Assembly: GCA_001766655.1 (NCBI GenBank)
Contig: MJCC01000005.1
Location: 228,072 to 292,071, forward strand
From: Phytomonas francai
Lineage: Eukaryota; Euglenozoa; Kinetoplastea; Trypanosomatida; Trypanosomatidae
Length of the DNA: 64,000 nt
Direction: 5' to 3'
Part shown: positions 9,419-20,400 of the stretch, piece by piece
Layout of the letters: each line of letters starts with the position of its first letter
Numbering within the stretch: the first letter of the stretch is position 1
Made by a program: the position numbers and the translations under genes
Notes under the pieces: generated by a model
What the model was told of the DNA's origin: nothing
What the model saw: the letters and a program-made list of their open reading frames with translations, nothing else
Database searches by the model: none

Positions 9419-10648
9419 TCACAAAAACTTCTCCTCATCGTAGGCCTTCATTAACCGATCGATCACGTCGCTCTTGATGACAAACTCTATCACGGCCCTT
9501 GGGGGGTCAGACGAGAAGGATTTGAAATTCTTCACTCCGCCAATGTCAATGTCAAGGAAGGAGGCCGCAGCGCGGAAATTCGCCTCCGATTCCGCGTCGT
9601 AGTAAAGCAGTATCTCTCGCACGGGCAACACCCCAGGGCTCGTCCCGAGCATCACGATGGAGTACGCACCGCAGACGTCCTTCAACGTCAATTTGCGATG
9701 CTCAATTTCGCCAAGCCCCGCACGTTCGGCGGCCCGCGTCGTCGCCAATAAGGTAATCCCCAACAAAATATCATCTTTATCAGAGCACAGAATCTTTCCG
9801 GATTCACTGATGAGCAAATAATTCGATCGAGAGCCCTCCGGAACCAGAAAATTATTGCTCTCATTATCAACCAGCATGACCTCGAAGACCCCGCTGCTCT
9901 CCCTTAGTTGCTTTGCACGATTGATTAGCTGTGGCTGCATAACCTTTAAACGAGGATTTTCGCGACGAGCGTTAAAGAGAAGCGCGAACTGGGTACCCTT
10001 TACGTACCAATCCGGTGGCGGGAAAAAGGATTTCAGGAAGAAAATGATAAACAGCATTTGGTTCGATCCCTCCTCAGGCGGGCACGCGCCGTCAATGCTC
10101 TGAACATTAGGCTTAATCCACATCAAAACTTTCACGTTTTGATCCACCCGAAAATCTGCGTTTTTATCTGTTAGATTTCCATTGTGGCTCCCGATTGGTG
10201 CGATCACGTACTCCTGCAAACATGATTTAATGAAATCGTTCGTGTAGGATGGTAGAATATACGGGGATACCTTTTCAAGGCTTCCCATGAAGCGGTCCAT
10301 GTGTTCGCGCAGAAAGAAAACGCCCCGCTTACCCGCACGCATCGAATCATAAACCAACTTCAAGTCCCCATCCTGAGCATTCTCCTTAAGGGTATTACCC
10401 TTTACGTCCTCACCCTGCCTGTTCGAGACGTCAGACTCCAGCGCAGAAACTCCATCGGAGTTACCTGATTTTTCCTCCTCCGAAAGGGCTGCAAGAGCAT
10501 CAATGGAAACAATTTCGAGGATGCTCTTGGCAGTCAAAGAACATAGAAACAAGTTCTTACAGTCGGATTCGGATAAAACTAACTGTCTTACCTTCTGAGG
10601 AATCGAATGAAGCATGATTGATAGAGATAATTTTTTCCCCATATTCAT
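9419..10648 (-). CDS. Class IV aminotransferase-like protein (BCAT / D-amino acid transaminase fold)
   Basis: 409 residues. It has the features of the PLP-dependent fold-type IV family: VYDSMRAGKRGVFFLREHMDRF (family 'ye.lr..ngk.f.l..Hl.Rl'), NPRLKVMQP with a candidate PLP lysine, VPEGSRSNYLLI matching the family's 'EGsrsNlF.v' phosphate-binding segment, then DDILLGITL and a late LGTSPGVLPV motif matching 'TS...v.Pv'. Known members transaminate branched-chain or D-amino acids or lyse aminodeoxychorismate. The N-terminal 90 residues and a Ser/Asp/Gly-rich insert are not standard, and the phosphate-binding region is more secure than the substrate side. The substrate cannot be predicted. It should be cytosolic or mitochondrial; there is no clear targeting signal. 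Confidence 0.7.
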   Translation of the reverse strand: MNMGKKLSLSIMLHSIPQKVRQLVLSESDCKNLFLCSLTAKSILEIVSIDALAALSEEEKSGNSDGVSALESDVSNRQGEDVKGNTLKENAQDGDLKLVYDSMRAGKRGVFFLREHMDRFMGSLEKVSPYILPSYTNDFIKSCLQEYVIAPIGSHNGNLTDKNADFRVDQNVKVLMWIKPNVQSIDGACPPEEGSNQMLFIIFFLKSFFPPPDWYVKGTQFALLFNARRENPRLKVMQPQLINRAKQLRESSGVFEVMLVDNESNNFLVPEGSRSNYLLISESGKILCSDKDDILLGITLLATTRAAERAGLGEIEHRKLTLKDVCGAYSIVMLGTSPGVLPVREILLYYDAESEANFRAAASFLDIDIGGVKNFKSFSSDPPRAVIEFVIKSDVIDRLMKAYDEEKFL

Positions 10649-11204
10649 TTTCGTAACGCTGAGAGTAAAAGAATATTCCTACTACCTTTTGAATAAAGTG
10701 TAAGCAATAATACTATCGATCTTAAAGTGATTTTCGCTCCTTCGTTAGAATTTGAATCACTGAGGAGAAGAGGGGAATGCCTGTGAAATCATCAGAATTG
10801 GAGGGTACATATTAAAATTCGACGCTTCAACTAACTGCTTCATACTCCCAAAAAAATCTATTTTCAGTAGATGTTTTAACTCAAGAAAAGTGTGCATCGT
10901 GGTAAATAAAGGTTTTTGGTATGAAATTAAAGATATCTGAATTTTCTCACTTTTAGAAACAACATGTACTAGTGTTAAATTTAAGACGCTTATAAATATA
11001 CTGCTACTTTTCTCCTTCTAAATGAAGCTGATGTATGACATATACCAGCATATTCTCATAATAAATGAAAACCATGATGATTCAAAATAATAATAAAAAA
11101 ATGAACGAGATGTCAAGACTATTAAGAATTATAACAAATAGACTTTTTTTTTTAACACAACCATTAAGGAAGTTGAACGGAACTTTTAAATTTGCACATT
11201 CTGT
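10649..11204. other. Intergenic, AT-rich
   Basis: AT-rich spacer with a T-run at about 11145-11153. No open frame or structured RNA was recognised. Confidence 0.5.
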
Positions 11205-12044
11205 TTAGAACTTATTACCACCATATTTTACTCTCTGTTGTAGGTTTTCAAGGCAGTGTTTCTTTGGCGTTTCGCAAGCTTTCCCATCCGCTCTCACGTA
11301 GAGCCCGGGTTGCTCGCGGGTTGGCGTCCGGAGGAGTGCGCGGGGGAAAGGGGGGAAGCGGAGGCCCTTCTCGGCCTCGCAGGCGGCCCGAGGCTCCCCT
11401 CCCCGCCGAAGGGAGGGGGTAAAGGACGTCCTCACGCGCGTCGATTCCTCCGGCGAGGGAGGAAAAGGCGCGCAGGGCCACGTTTCGCGTCAACGTTAAA
11501 TTGCCCAGGACGCCCGTCGAAAACCCCGCCAACGATCCCTCAATCCGATCGAACAAACGACGGTGTGGTGTATTCCACAATAGAAGGATCACCTCTTCAC
11601 GGCAACATCGGCCCCCCACAGGCTTCGCGGAGGAATAAAAGCGGGCGATTGGAAAGCCGGCGGAGTGGCCATCCCCGATGCCCTTTCCTCCGTAAGGACC
11701 TTCAACGACAGACCGCCAAGAATCATCTCATCGACGATGCGGTTGGAATCACAGAGCCCATCGGGAAAGTGGCAATTTGAAATAATGCGGATGCTTTCCG
11801 ACAAAAAACGTAGAACCGGTATCACGTTAGGGACGACGTCCACGGCAAAGCAATACACACGTCGGAATGTACCCAACAGGCAATGAAACCGACGTACAAA
11901 ATGCGCAGCAGGTCGAAAAGCACCCGCTTTTCCCTGCAAATTTGATCTGACAACGATCCCAACACTTCAACCGTCAACGAGACGTCTATCGTTTTATTGG
12001 AGCAGCTCGTCGGAGAGTGCTGTCATTACAATAAGCAGCACCAT
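11205..12044 (-). pseudogene. Frame-broken gene, probably helical-repeat (ARM/HEAT-like) protein
   Basis: This 840-bp GC-rich island sits in the array direction, but protein-like sequence hops between frames. An ATG at 12044 opens MVLLIVMTALSDELLQ, then a stop. The next frame continues with KTIDVSLTVEVLGSLSDQI and VLFDLLRILYVGFIAC. A third frame takes over at about 11870 (VVPNVIPVLRFLSESIRII), and after a G6 run at about 11612-11617 another frame carries VILLLWNTPHRRLFDRIEGS and VLGNLTLTRNVALRAFSSLA. A final frame ends at 11205. The Leu-rich helices resemble armadillo/HEAT repeats. The most likely reading is a decayed gene with at least three indels. Indel errors in a GC-rich stretch are the alternative, since neighbouring long genes are intact. 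Confidence 0.5.
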
Positions 12045-13061
12045 GGGGCCCTTTTTAACTAAAAAAATCTGTTAGTTTTCTCTTTATAACGCAGTAACAA
12101 AAAAAAAAGGTATCTATTTCAAAATAGATGGCGAAGAAATCATATAATAAAAGACCCGTATCAAGAACATTTTATAGCTAAACCTTTCTTAGAATAAGGA
12201 AAATGGAATGGAGAAATAAATGGCTGAATCATGAATTTAAAAGGGAATATAACGGTGCTTTCCTTCATTTTACACGAAATGGTGCCTTTTCCAGTATAAA
12301 TAGATCATTTTTCTATAGCTTAAGTTATCAGACAAAAGTAGCTTAAAATATGATAGCTAACAAAAAAAAAAGTGAATGCATCTGTGTTCTATCATCTTTA
12401 GCCCCATAGCTGACTGCGTTTGCCTTCCATCACCAATTCTCCAGTCGGTTCATGTGGAAATGTCTAAACGTGCAGATAAAAAATAGGAATAAAAGTACTA
12501 ACAAAAATCCATATGTATCACATTTCCAGAAAATTAAAGAGAAAATTGCCTGCACGACTAATTTTAAATGTATAAAATCTGCGCGCTGCAAAATACAAAA
12601 AAAACTATATCCTTTGCATTTCCCTTCTATTTTCTTATACATGAGTGGGGAAGGAAAACATAAGTCTAATTTTCCATTTTCCCCTAAGGTACCATTATCT
12701 AGCCGCATTGATATTTCAATGCTCTGGGAACACATCTTTTTTTAGAATGAGAGCATGCCGATAAAAAGTAAAGCGAAGTATTCGCAAAGGCAATCAACAA
12801 TAACAATAACAAAAATAAAAATAGCATTCGAGATCTATTCGAATTCAACGAAAACAAAAATATTTGTTCGGTCACCTACTCCGCTTCCGTTTGCCTCATA
12901 AACGAGTGAAACAATAGTAATATTCTGTGGCAGCGAGCAAACTGTAAACAAGCAAGCAAGAATATTTTTTCCCATTCAATAATGACATGAAATAGAAGGC
13001 ATTTTATGGTTTCTCTATATCTTTGCATATAAAGAGACGCTGGCACTTTGTGTCCTGTATA

Positions 13062-13092
<31 letters not shown>

Positions 13093-13192
13093 TTGTGTGA
13101 ATCTGAGATGCTTTCGGTGGGTGCAGGGGGGTTCCTCATAAGTCACTTTTCTACTATGGATTTACTGTCCTACCCTCTTTCAGAGCATCCCC
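12045..13192. other. Intergenic with (GT)n microsatellite
   Basis: About 1.1 kb without a credible gene. It has an A10-GGTA motif at 12099-12112 (TACC plus T10 on the minus strand) and a GT repeat at about 13065-13092. Short open frames are AT-biased and overlap on both strands. Confidence 0.55.
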
Positions 13193-14870
13193 CTACCAGT
13201 AACCTCCGGGCCCTGCATGGTGGCGTTTGGGGTTTCTAGAATACTCTGCTGAATTGCTATACGTGGCTGAAAAGTTACTATACATGCCACCGTGGGACGA
13301 GTTCTCGGCGCTCATCTTTAGATCGTACTCCCGTCGCTTCAATGGATTGATAAGTGTGGCGTAGGCCTCGCTAATGAGTTTAAACTTGTGCTCAGATTGA
13401 TCCTTTTCGACGGCGCTCAACCCAATGCACTTATCCGGATGCCACCGCAGCGACAACTCGCGGTACTTGGCTTTAATTTCCTTCTCCGTGGCTATACGCG
13501 ATATACCCAACTGGTAATACAAGTCCTTTTCCAGTTCGATATTCTTTTTGAGGCTAAACTCTGCGCTTTTGAGCTCCCTGGCTAATTCACGATTCGTCGG
13601 ATCGTACTCGAGAGCCTTTTTAAAATCTTGGACCGCGGCAAAACTGTTCCCTAGGTGTTGATGACACCGCGCACGGCGTGCGTACGCCTTACAAAAATCC
13701 TTGTCGAGCGAGATAGCGTTAGTGCAGTCGGTAATGCCATCGCGGTAATTGCATAGCTCTTTATGCGCAGCCGCGCGATTGCAATATAAAATTCGAAGAA
13801 TTTGATCATTATCCGTGGCGAGTTGAATGGCGGCGGTGTAGTGCGCCACGGCGCTTTCAAAATTCTTTGTCGCAAAGGAGTTGTTCCCTTTTTGCTTGCC
13901 CTCCTCGACGAGCTCGATGAGTTTCAGTAATTCCGCGCACTCGGCGTCGTGTTTGGCGGGCTCCACCAAGCACAACCGCGCCCGCTCGAAGAACTCGAAT
14001 CCCGATTGATACAAGCAAGTCGCCATAATCTTGTACAGCTGTGGGGTTCGTGAGGAGGGCGCGACCACCTCGAGCACCTCAACCGCCTTGGTATACTCCT
14101 TTTGCTTCATCAGCGACTCGGCGTAGCGCACGCGAAAGGGGACAGTATCGCTGAACTGCGCGACCAACATGCGGTACCGCTCGTCGCCGTCAGGGGTGCC
14201 GAAGCCTCGCTCCGCGCACCGGTAAATGTCGAGCCCATTCTTGAACTTTCGGATCTCGGTCGTGGTATCGTCGGTGCGCTGCTCGAGCGGTATCTTCTCG
14301 AGGAGCTCTATCGCCTGTGTGAGGTCTCCCATCGTCGCGGCCGAGCGGACGGCGCGGAAGATCATCTTTGTATTGCTCGGGTCGAGGCGAACAACCTCTA
14401 GGCAGTCAGCGATGGACTCGGTGTAGTGGTGATCCATAAAGTACGCCGCGCTGCGATTGCCGTAGAGGGTCTTGAGCTGCGTGGCCTTGTCTAGAGGCTG
14501 CAGCATGATCGCCTTCGTGTACAACTCGATCGCGGTCGCGTACTCCGCGTCCTCGTATTTTTTGTCGGCCTTTATCTTGGTCTGGCGGCTCGCGTCGCCC
14601 TTCCGAGGCGGCTCCGCCGCGACCCCCGCGCCCTCGCCGGCGCGATCCTTGTTGGCGGCCGGCTTTCCGGCGGCGCGGGGGCCCGAGGCCTCCGGCGCGG
14701 TCTTGCCGTTCACCCCGGCGGGCTGCTCCGCCTCCTCCTCGTTTCGGCCCGCGCCGGGGTCGTTGGCCGCTGGCAGCCGCGTCGGGGTCGGCCCCCTCGG
14801 CCCGCGGCCGCCGCCGAGCAGCGGCGTGAAGGGCTTCGGCGCGGCGGGGTCCTCGGGCGGGGCGGCCGCC
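13193..14870 (-). CDS. TPR-DnaJ co-chaperone (DNAJC7-like), start lost in gap
   Basis: The frame runs from the gap edge at 14870 to a stop at 13193, about 558 readable residues. A Pro/Ala/Gly-rich N-terminal stretch is followed by two groups of tetratricopeptide repeats (for example YATAIELYTKAIMLQP, LYGNRSAAYFMDHHYTESI, ESAVAHYTAAIQLAT, YCNRAAAHKELCNYRDGI, AYARRARCHQHLG). A C-terminal J domain carries the HPD tripeptide in LSLRWHPDKCIGL (about 13430). This order is that of DNAJC7/TPR2, which binds Hsp70 and Hsp90 through TPRs and stimulates Hsp70 through the J domain. The frame passes through the N block, but the sequence beyond the gap has no protein-like character, so the start probably lies in the gap. 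Confidence 0.9.
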
Positions 14871-15380
14871 NNNNNNNNNNNNNNNNNNNNNNNNNNNNNN
14901 NNNNNNNNNNNNNNNNNNNNNNNNNNNNNNNNNNNNNNNNNNNNNNNNNNNNNNNNNNNNNNNNNNNNNNNNNNNNNNNNNNNNNNNNNNNNNNNNNNNN
15001 NNNNNNNNNNNNNNNNNNNNNNNNNNNNNNNNNNNNNNNNNNNNNNNNNNNNNNNNNNNNNNNNNNNNNNNNNNNNNNNNNNNNNNNNNNNNNNNNNNNN
15101 NNNNNNNNNNNNNNNNNNNNNNNNNNNNNNNNNNNNNNNNNNNNNNNNNNNNNNNNNNNNNNNNNNNNNNNNNNNNNNNNNNNNNNNNNNNNNNNNNNNN
15201 NNNNNNNNNNNNNNNNNNNNNNNNNNNNNNNNNNNNNNNNNNNNNNNNNNNNNNNNNNNNNNNNNNNNNNNNNNNNNNNNNNNNNNNNNNNNNNNNNNNN
15301 NNNNNNNNNNNNNNNNNNNNNNNNNNNNNNNNNNNNNNNNNNNNNNNNNNNNNNNNNNNNNNNNNNNNNNNNNNNNNNNN
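14871..15380. other. Assembly gap (510 N)
   Basis: A run of 510 undetermined bases, followed directly by at least 14 G at 15381-15394. The left flank is very GC-rich coding sequence. It hides the start of the DnaJ gene and part of its leader; the true gap length may differ. Confidence 0.95.
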
Positions 15381-16354
15381 GGGGGGGGGGGGGGATGTGG
15401 TACCGAGATCGGAACGAGATACGCACGAGTGGGAATGGGGATTGGTTTTTCTAGTAAAATCGGCAAAAGCTTCTCAAACCCTTTTCTAGAACGGTAACGA
15501 AACGAAATCGATAAGTTACGTCGAAAGCGCATGCATAACAAAGCCCAGGGATTTGGACGAACGCCTTAAATTTCCATTTACGACAAAAATTTGGATTAAA
15601 ATACAAATAATTAATTGTAGCGTCTATTTAATACTCATACAGTGGTTCATGACCAATATAATACTGAGGTTCCGTTATGTGTATGATTCTGTTTTCAGAA
15701 ACCCTCTACGAAATACACATGGTAGTCAAGGAGCCCCTATTTAACCCACCTTTCTTTGAAAAGGTCGCATAGATTGCATAGGGAAAAGGGCTTCCAGACC
15801 AAAGAAAACCTATTCGTGTGACAAACTGTAAAACAGGATTAGGTAGCATTGGCTAGCTTTACCCTGCCTATGAAGCTTTCCCCGTTCCGTTCTCTAGATG
15901 AGGATCTTCCTTGAATGCAAAACCCCATTTTATGCTTTGTATTCGTAAAACGGTAGCATAAAATACTATATTCCAGTTGAAAAAAAAAATAAAAAGTTCG
16001 TTTTCCAATATATGGGTCAGAAACTCTTCTCTAAGTGAGATAATAATGTCAATATTAGATTTAATCAAGAATAAACCCTCTTAGTCCTATCTTAGTATTT
16101 TCCAAGCTTCCGGCTATCTCGTGTTATACGCCTCCATTTCTCCTCACCTATAGCAATCCCTTGCCTTGCGCTTACTTTGACTGCAGAAAATCCTTTGAAC
16201 CTATCCTTGTGTGCCATAAGTTCGATAGCAATCATGAAAACGATTTTTTTTTAATGTCTCATTTTCTTTAATACGTCAAAGATATCTACATCCCCCCCCC
16301 CCCCAGAAAAAAAAAAGATTAACAAAAAAGGAAATAATGGGCAACATATCTTCG
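15381..16354. other. Intergenic
   Basis: Begins with a G14 run next to the gap and becomes AT-rich. A run of 13 C lies at about 16292-16304 followed by an A-run, near the 3' end of the zinc-ribbon gene. No gene seen. Confidence 0.5.
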
Positions 16355-16918
16355 CTATTCTGTCTTCCATTCATCCCGTAATTTGATAACTTCCTTGCGT
16401 AGCCTTGGCAGCGATTTAGTACCCTTACAACCCTTGCATTTCCAGCCATGTTGACGTAACTGCATATTCGGAACATTGTAGCGTCCACACACAACACAAA
16501 GCTTTGGAAGCTGATTCGTAGATGAGCCTTCTACCCTGGAATCGATACTGCTGGAGGTTCGAAAACTATCGGTTGTACTTGTAGCATAACTACTTGGAAT
16601 TTCAGACATGGTCATGCTCATTGGTTGGGGGTTCAATGGCACCATGAACTCGATGGGGATTGACATCGATAAGGGGTAACGATAACCTGAACGGGACAGC
16701 TTCGTCGGCAAAAATTGCAGCATTACTAAATTTGCGCCTGTATAGCGCACAACAACACCCTTTAACTTGCCATCGCATACCTCATCCATAGCCTCACACC
16801 AGTAGCTGTCTGTGAGGTGATTTCTAAGGGATTCACTCGAGGCTAAGATTCTGTACAAATTGCCGGGGGGCGCAAAAGAGGAATTGAAATTCGAAGTTCT
16901 TTCATTGCGAAAAGACAT
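16355..16918 (-). CDS. Small zinc-ribbon protein of unknown function
   Basis: 187 residues from ATG at 16918. Residues 1-100 look like a small globular domain (LTDSYWCEAMDEVCDGKLKG, VVRYTGANLVMLQFLP). A Ser/Thr-rich linker follows. The C-terminal part has CVVC, then 16 residues, then CKGC, a CX2C-X16-CX2C zinc ribbon, and ends in a basic helix (LPRLRKEVIKLRDEWKTE). Such ribbons bind nucleic acid or act as structural metal sites. I do not recognise the family. It sits between two much larger genes with spacers of normal size. Confidence 0.7.
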   Translation of the reverse strand: MSFRNERTSNFNSSFAPPGNLYRILASSESLRNHLTDSYWCEAMDEVCDGKLKGVVVRYTGANLVMLQFLPTKLSRSGYRYPLSMSIPIEFMVPLNPQPMSMTMSEIPSSYATSTTDSFRTSSSIDSRVEGSSTNQLPKLCVVCGRYNVPNMQLRQHGWKCKGCKGTKSLPRLRKEVIKLRDEWKTE

Positions 16919-17471
16919 TAATGTAATTTGCTCTTTCAGAAGGGCATAAAATAATTTTAGAAAGATTTTGAAGTATTCCGCTATTAGAATATGGTCAACA
17001 CCTTAGAAATAATGCAATCCTAAAAAGGAAAATGAAGAAATAAAAATAAGCATTTAACAAGACTTCGATGTAGAAGAAAATAAATGAAATTTTCGACGGA
17101 AAAACTAAAGAGGAATAAATATCACAGCTATCACACGAATTAGCCGACACATCATTAGCCTTGGTACTGTTTACGGTGGCAGCGCTACATGAAACTGACC
17201 TAGAAAGAATAAAAGAAAAAGACTTTTTTCCTATGCACAACTGAGCACTGGAAAGCTTGACTACAGTTAGAAATTCTCGTACACCTATAGTATCTCATCG
17301 GGGGGAGAAAATCATTATCGCACTGACAAAGCCACTGATCTTCTATGCATTTTATATAACACCAATAGCAAAAAACTGCGTGGAAAAAGTGGGCAGATTT
17401 CGATCACTTCTCTCTCTCCCCCCACCTCACCCGACCTCTCACTCTTTTTGCTTGAATATTGATTATTATTT
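16919..17471. other. Intergenic
   Basis: AT-rich spacer. A pyrimidine-rich stretch on the plus strand at about 17409-17445 is purine-rich on the transcribed strand. Small open frames on both strands are not convincing. Confidence 0.5.
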
Positions 17472-20400
17472 TTAAATTTCAACAGTTTTTTCCATATTAT
17501 CCAAAAAATAAAGAAGTGGCATTGAAAAGGGAAAGGGCGAAATAAGATGTCGAGTAAAAGTTGGAAACGAGGATTCTTGTGTAGAGAATGTTGATGTGTG
17601 TCCATTGTTTATTGAAGACGCTACAACATAGATCATGTTCTTCACCGTTTCCTCCACAGCCATTTGTAATAGAGAAGTTTCTTCCATAAGGTGCTCAGTT
17701 TCCATAACCTTTATTCTTGATGGTGGCACGTCATCGTGTTCGTCAAGCGCATTGTCTTGGACAACAAGTGAGGTGGTGTACACATCATATAGGGTACTCA
17801 GAATCAGCTGCCATAGTGTTCGTAACCGATCTGGCGAATTCTCCAGAATCGGCATGTGGTGTAAAAATACTTTTGAAATAATGTTAATTATGCAACTTTT
17901 ATCTTCTGCTGAGGCGGGTCTTACTTCAATTGATAATGGCGAAAACACCAGGTACTGAAGTGAAGCCATCCAGGCCTCACGATTACCAGAGGAATTCTGC
18001 ATCCCTAACACGTGTGAAGGGTCTGAAGTGCATAATTCCGGTGAAATGGCGGTGGAGGCAGGTAAAGTGGATGGAATAGCACATATCATTTCGGTCAGAG
18101 GGAATAAAACTCTCTTGTAGGCAGACTCAATGGTAACAGCGTCAAGAGTGCCCGGTTCCATATCTAGCACCGCGTCTCGAAGTGCAAGCATAGCGCGCCC
18201 CCTGGCTCGTGAGCCTCGTGAGGAGGATAATATGAGACACGACAGACTCTGGAGAGAAAGGATCCATAACTGATGCCAGGTGGAGTTTACATGGAGTGGA
18301 TCTTTATCATTCCCAGTAGTCTTTTGAAGCCCTACTTCCGCCAGGTCGGATGTATTCTGACAAGTCAATCCTTTACGTAGGCGAACGACGTTGCCACTGC
18401 AATAGCCCAGGATATCCGCAAAAATGGCTTCCTCTGAGGGGACCAATAATGGAGGTGACCGTTGAACTTCCCTCAAGTCTTTCTCATCTCTGTGAACAGA
18501 GGGACAGTCAGCAGAAATCAACCCCAGCGATTGTCGACATTTTTGGTATTTCTTATGCAAAATTTCGAGACTTAGTACCAGCTTAAGGAGCAACTGCGTG
18601 TCAGATGCTACATCGTACATCGCATTTTTCACAAGAAAGAGCAAAATGTCTCCAATTTTGGGGAGTACAGCTGGGTTGAAAGCAGGAACTTCCAGTCGCG
18701 TAACGATGTCAACTAGTAACCGAATCACTAGAGAAGCGTGTGAGGACTGGCAGGAAGAAAAGGCAGAGGAGTTGGCTCGCTCATCGTCTTGATTTGCGAT
18801 AGTTTTGTCTCTTACAGTGCCCACGCTCAGGATCCAGGACGACAAAAAATTGACAAGTGGAAGTGCCACAAGGTCGTTGAAGGCTTGATTTGGTACCGAG
18901 AAGAATACGTTGAAAATGCTCTGTGTAATAGCTGCAGAGATCTCAACATCATGTTTAGGAATATAAAGCGCCCCAAAAATATTCAAAACTGTAGCAATAG
19001 TTTCGGACATGATCTTTGAACCAGCCCACGGGGTAGCCACGTTCGTCTTCTTCCCATTCGAGGGTTGGTCAGCCAAGGCTTCTTCGCTGTTTGTGTGCTG
19101 ACTCCCGAGGACACGACTCGCACCCAGAGTGAATAGGGCACTGAAGGTATCCTGCAAGTAATCTAGATGCGAATAAAACAGCTCCGGCTCAACAAGGTAC
19201 GAGGTCGTGGCCGCCACACACGCTGTTATGAAACTGATCTTGTAGGAGTTGACCGCTATGAAGTTTGGCTCCATACCGTGCGAATGCACGGAAGTGGTGG
19301 AGCCGCAGCTGACGTTCATGAAGGCTTTTAGCAGTTGCGCACGCGCGGAGAGCGGGAGATGGCCCACGACGCACAGAATCTCCTGCATGTCTGGAACACA
19401 CTCCCGCACGCGAGCCGCAAGCTGCGTGCCGAGTGCCGGCCTAGAGTTGGCGTCCGCCTCTGGTCGGCTGCCATTTTCACTGTAATTAAAGGCACTGTCC
19501 CATAATGCCGCAAACCATCCAACACTCTTTTTCTCCTGTGAGTGTCTTTGTGGACGGCCTATACTATACAACGCCGCAAGGTCAGGGGGTCTGAAGACGG
19601 TCTCGGATAGGCAAAGTGATGCTGCATCTGCAGTTTCGCGTTGAGAGCGGCTAGCTGCGGTGCCGTCCGGGCGGGTTTGCACCACAAGCATCCCTAGAAG
19701 GTACAAATTCAGTAACAAATCGCCTATAACCAACCAGCTCTTGCTCAGGCTTAGGGCAGTCGATTGAAGAAGCGAAAATATCTCCTTAATAAGCAAAAGT
19801 GTTGGAAGGTTTCGATGCAAATTATCTACCGCGTCCATCCCTTCGGAAAAACTCACGTGCACATACGACGATAGTGTCATAACACATTCATCAGAAACCT
19901 CATTCTGGCCTAGTGCGGTCGCTGAGAGAGCCAGCATTCGGATACCTCGGATACTCGAGACTAAAGCGGATGTTTCCTGAGGAAGAATGGCGTAGGCCTC
20001 ATCCAAGGCGTCTTTGAGTGTTGAACCGCGAGGATTTAGCCGCATCACCTGCGCACATAATTTACCCAGAAAGTGTTTGAATATTAGGAAGCAGCGATTC
20101 TGTATGGCGTTGAAAGCATATGGGTCCAAATCAGAAAGCATTTTTTCACTCCACAAAGAATAAGCCATGTCTGGTGATAACGAGGCGTCCATAGAATGTG
20201 GCGCGATTCCTCGGCTCACGGACTGTCTGTTCACATTGCTGATGTGGAAAAGTGCAAAGTTACGCTCACATTCGGAGCTAAAGTGGTTAATCTCGAGATC
20301 CCATGTCACATTGTTGGCGAACCCTCGGTCAGCCATTTCCGCCATGATCCGCTCGTGCCGCTTCACATCGTTATATATGGCGAATAGGTACTCATCAGGA

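Noticed and set aside
11256..11780. 174-codon plus-strand frame over the broken gene
   Set aside because: Against the array direction, rich in Gly/Arg/Pro with no helix pattern; the minus-strand pieces look more like protein.
15381..15541. Extension of the DnaJ frame beyond the gap to 15541
   Set aside because: It starts at a non-ATG codon, passes through 510 N, and the residues right of the gap do not look like protein.
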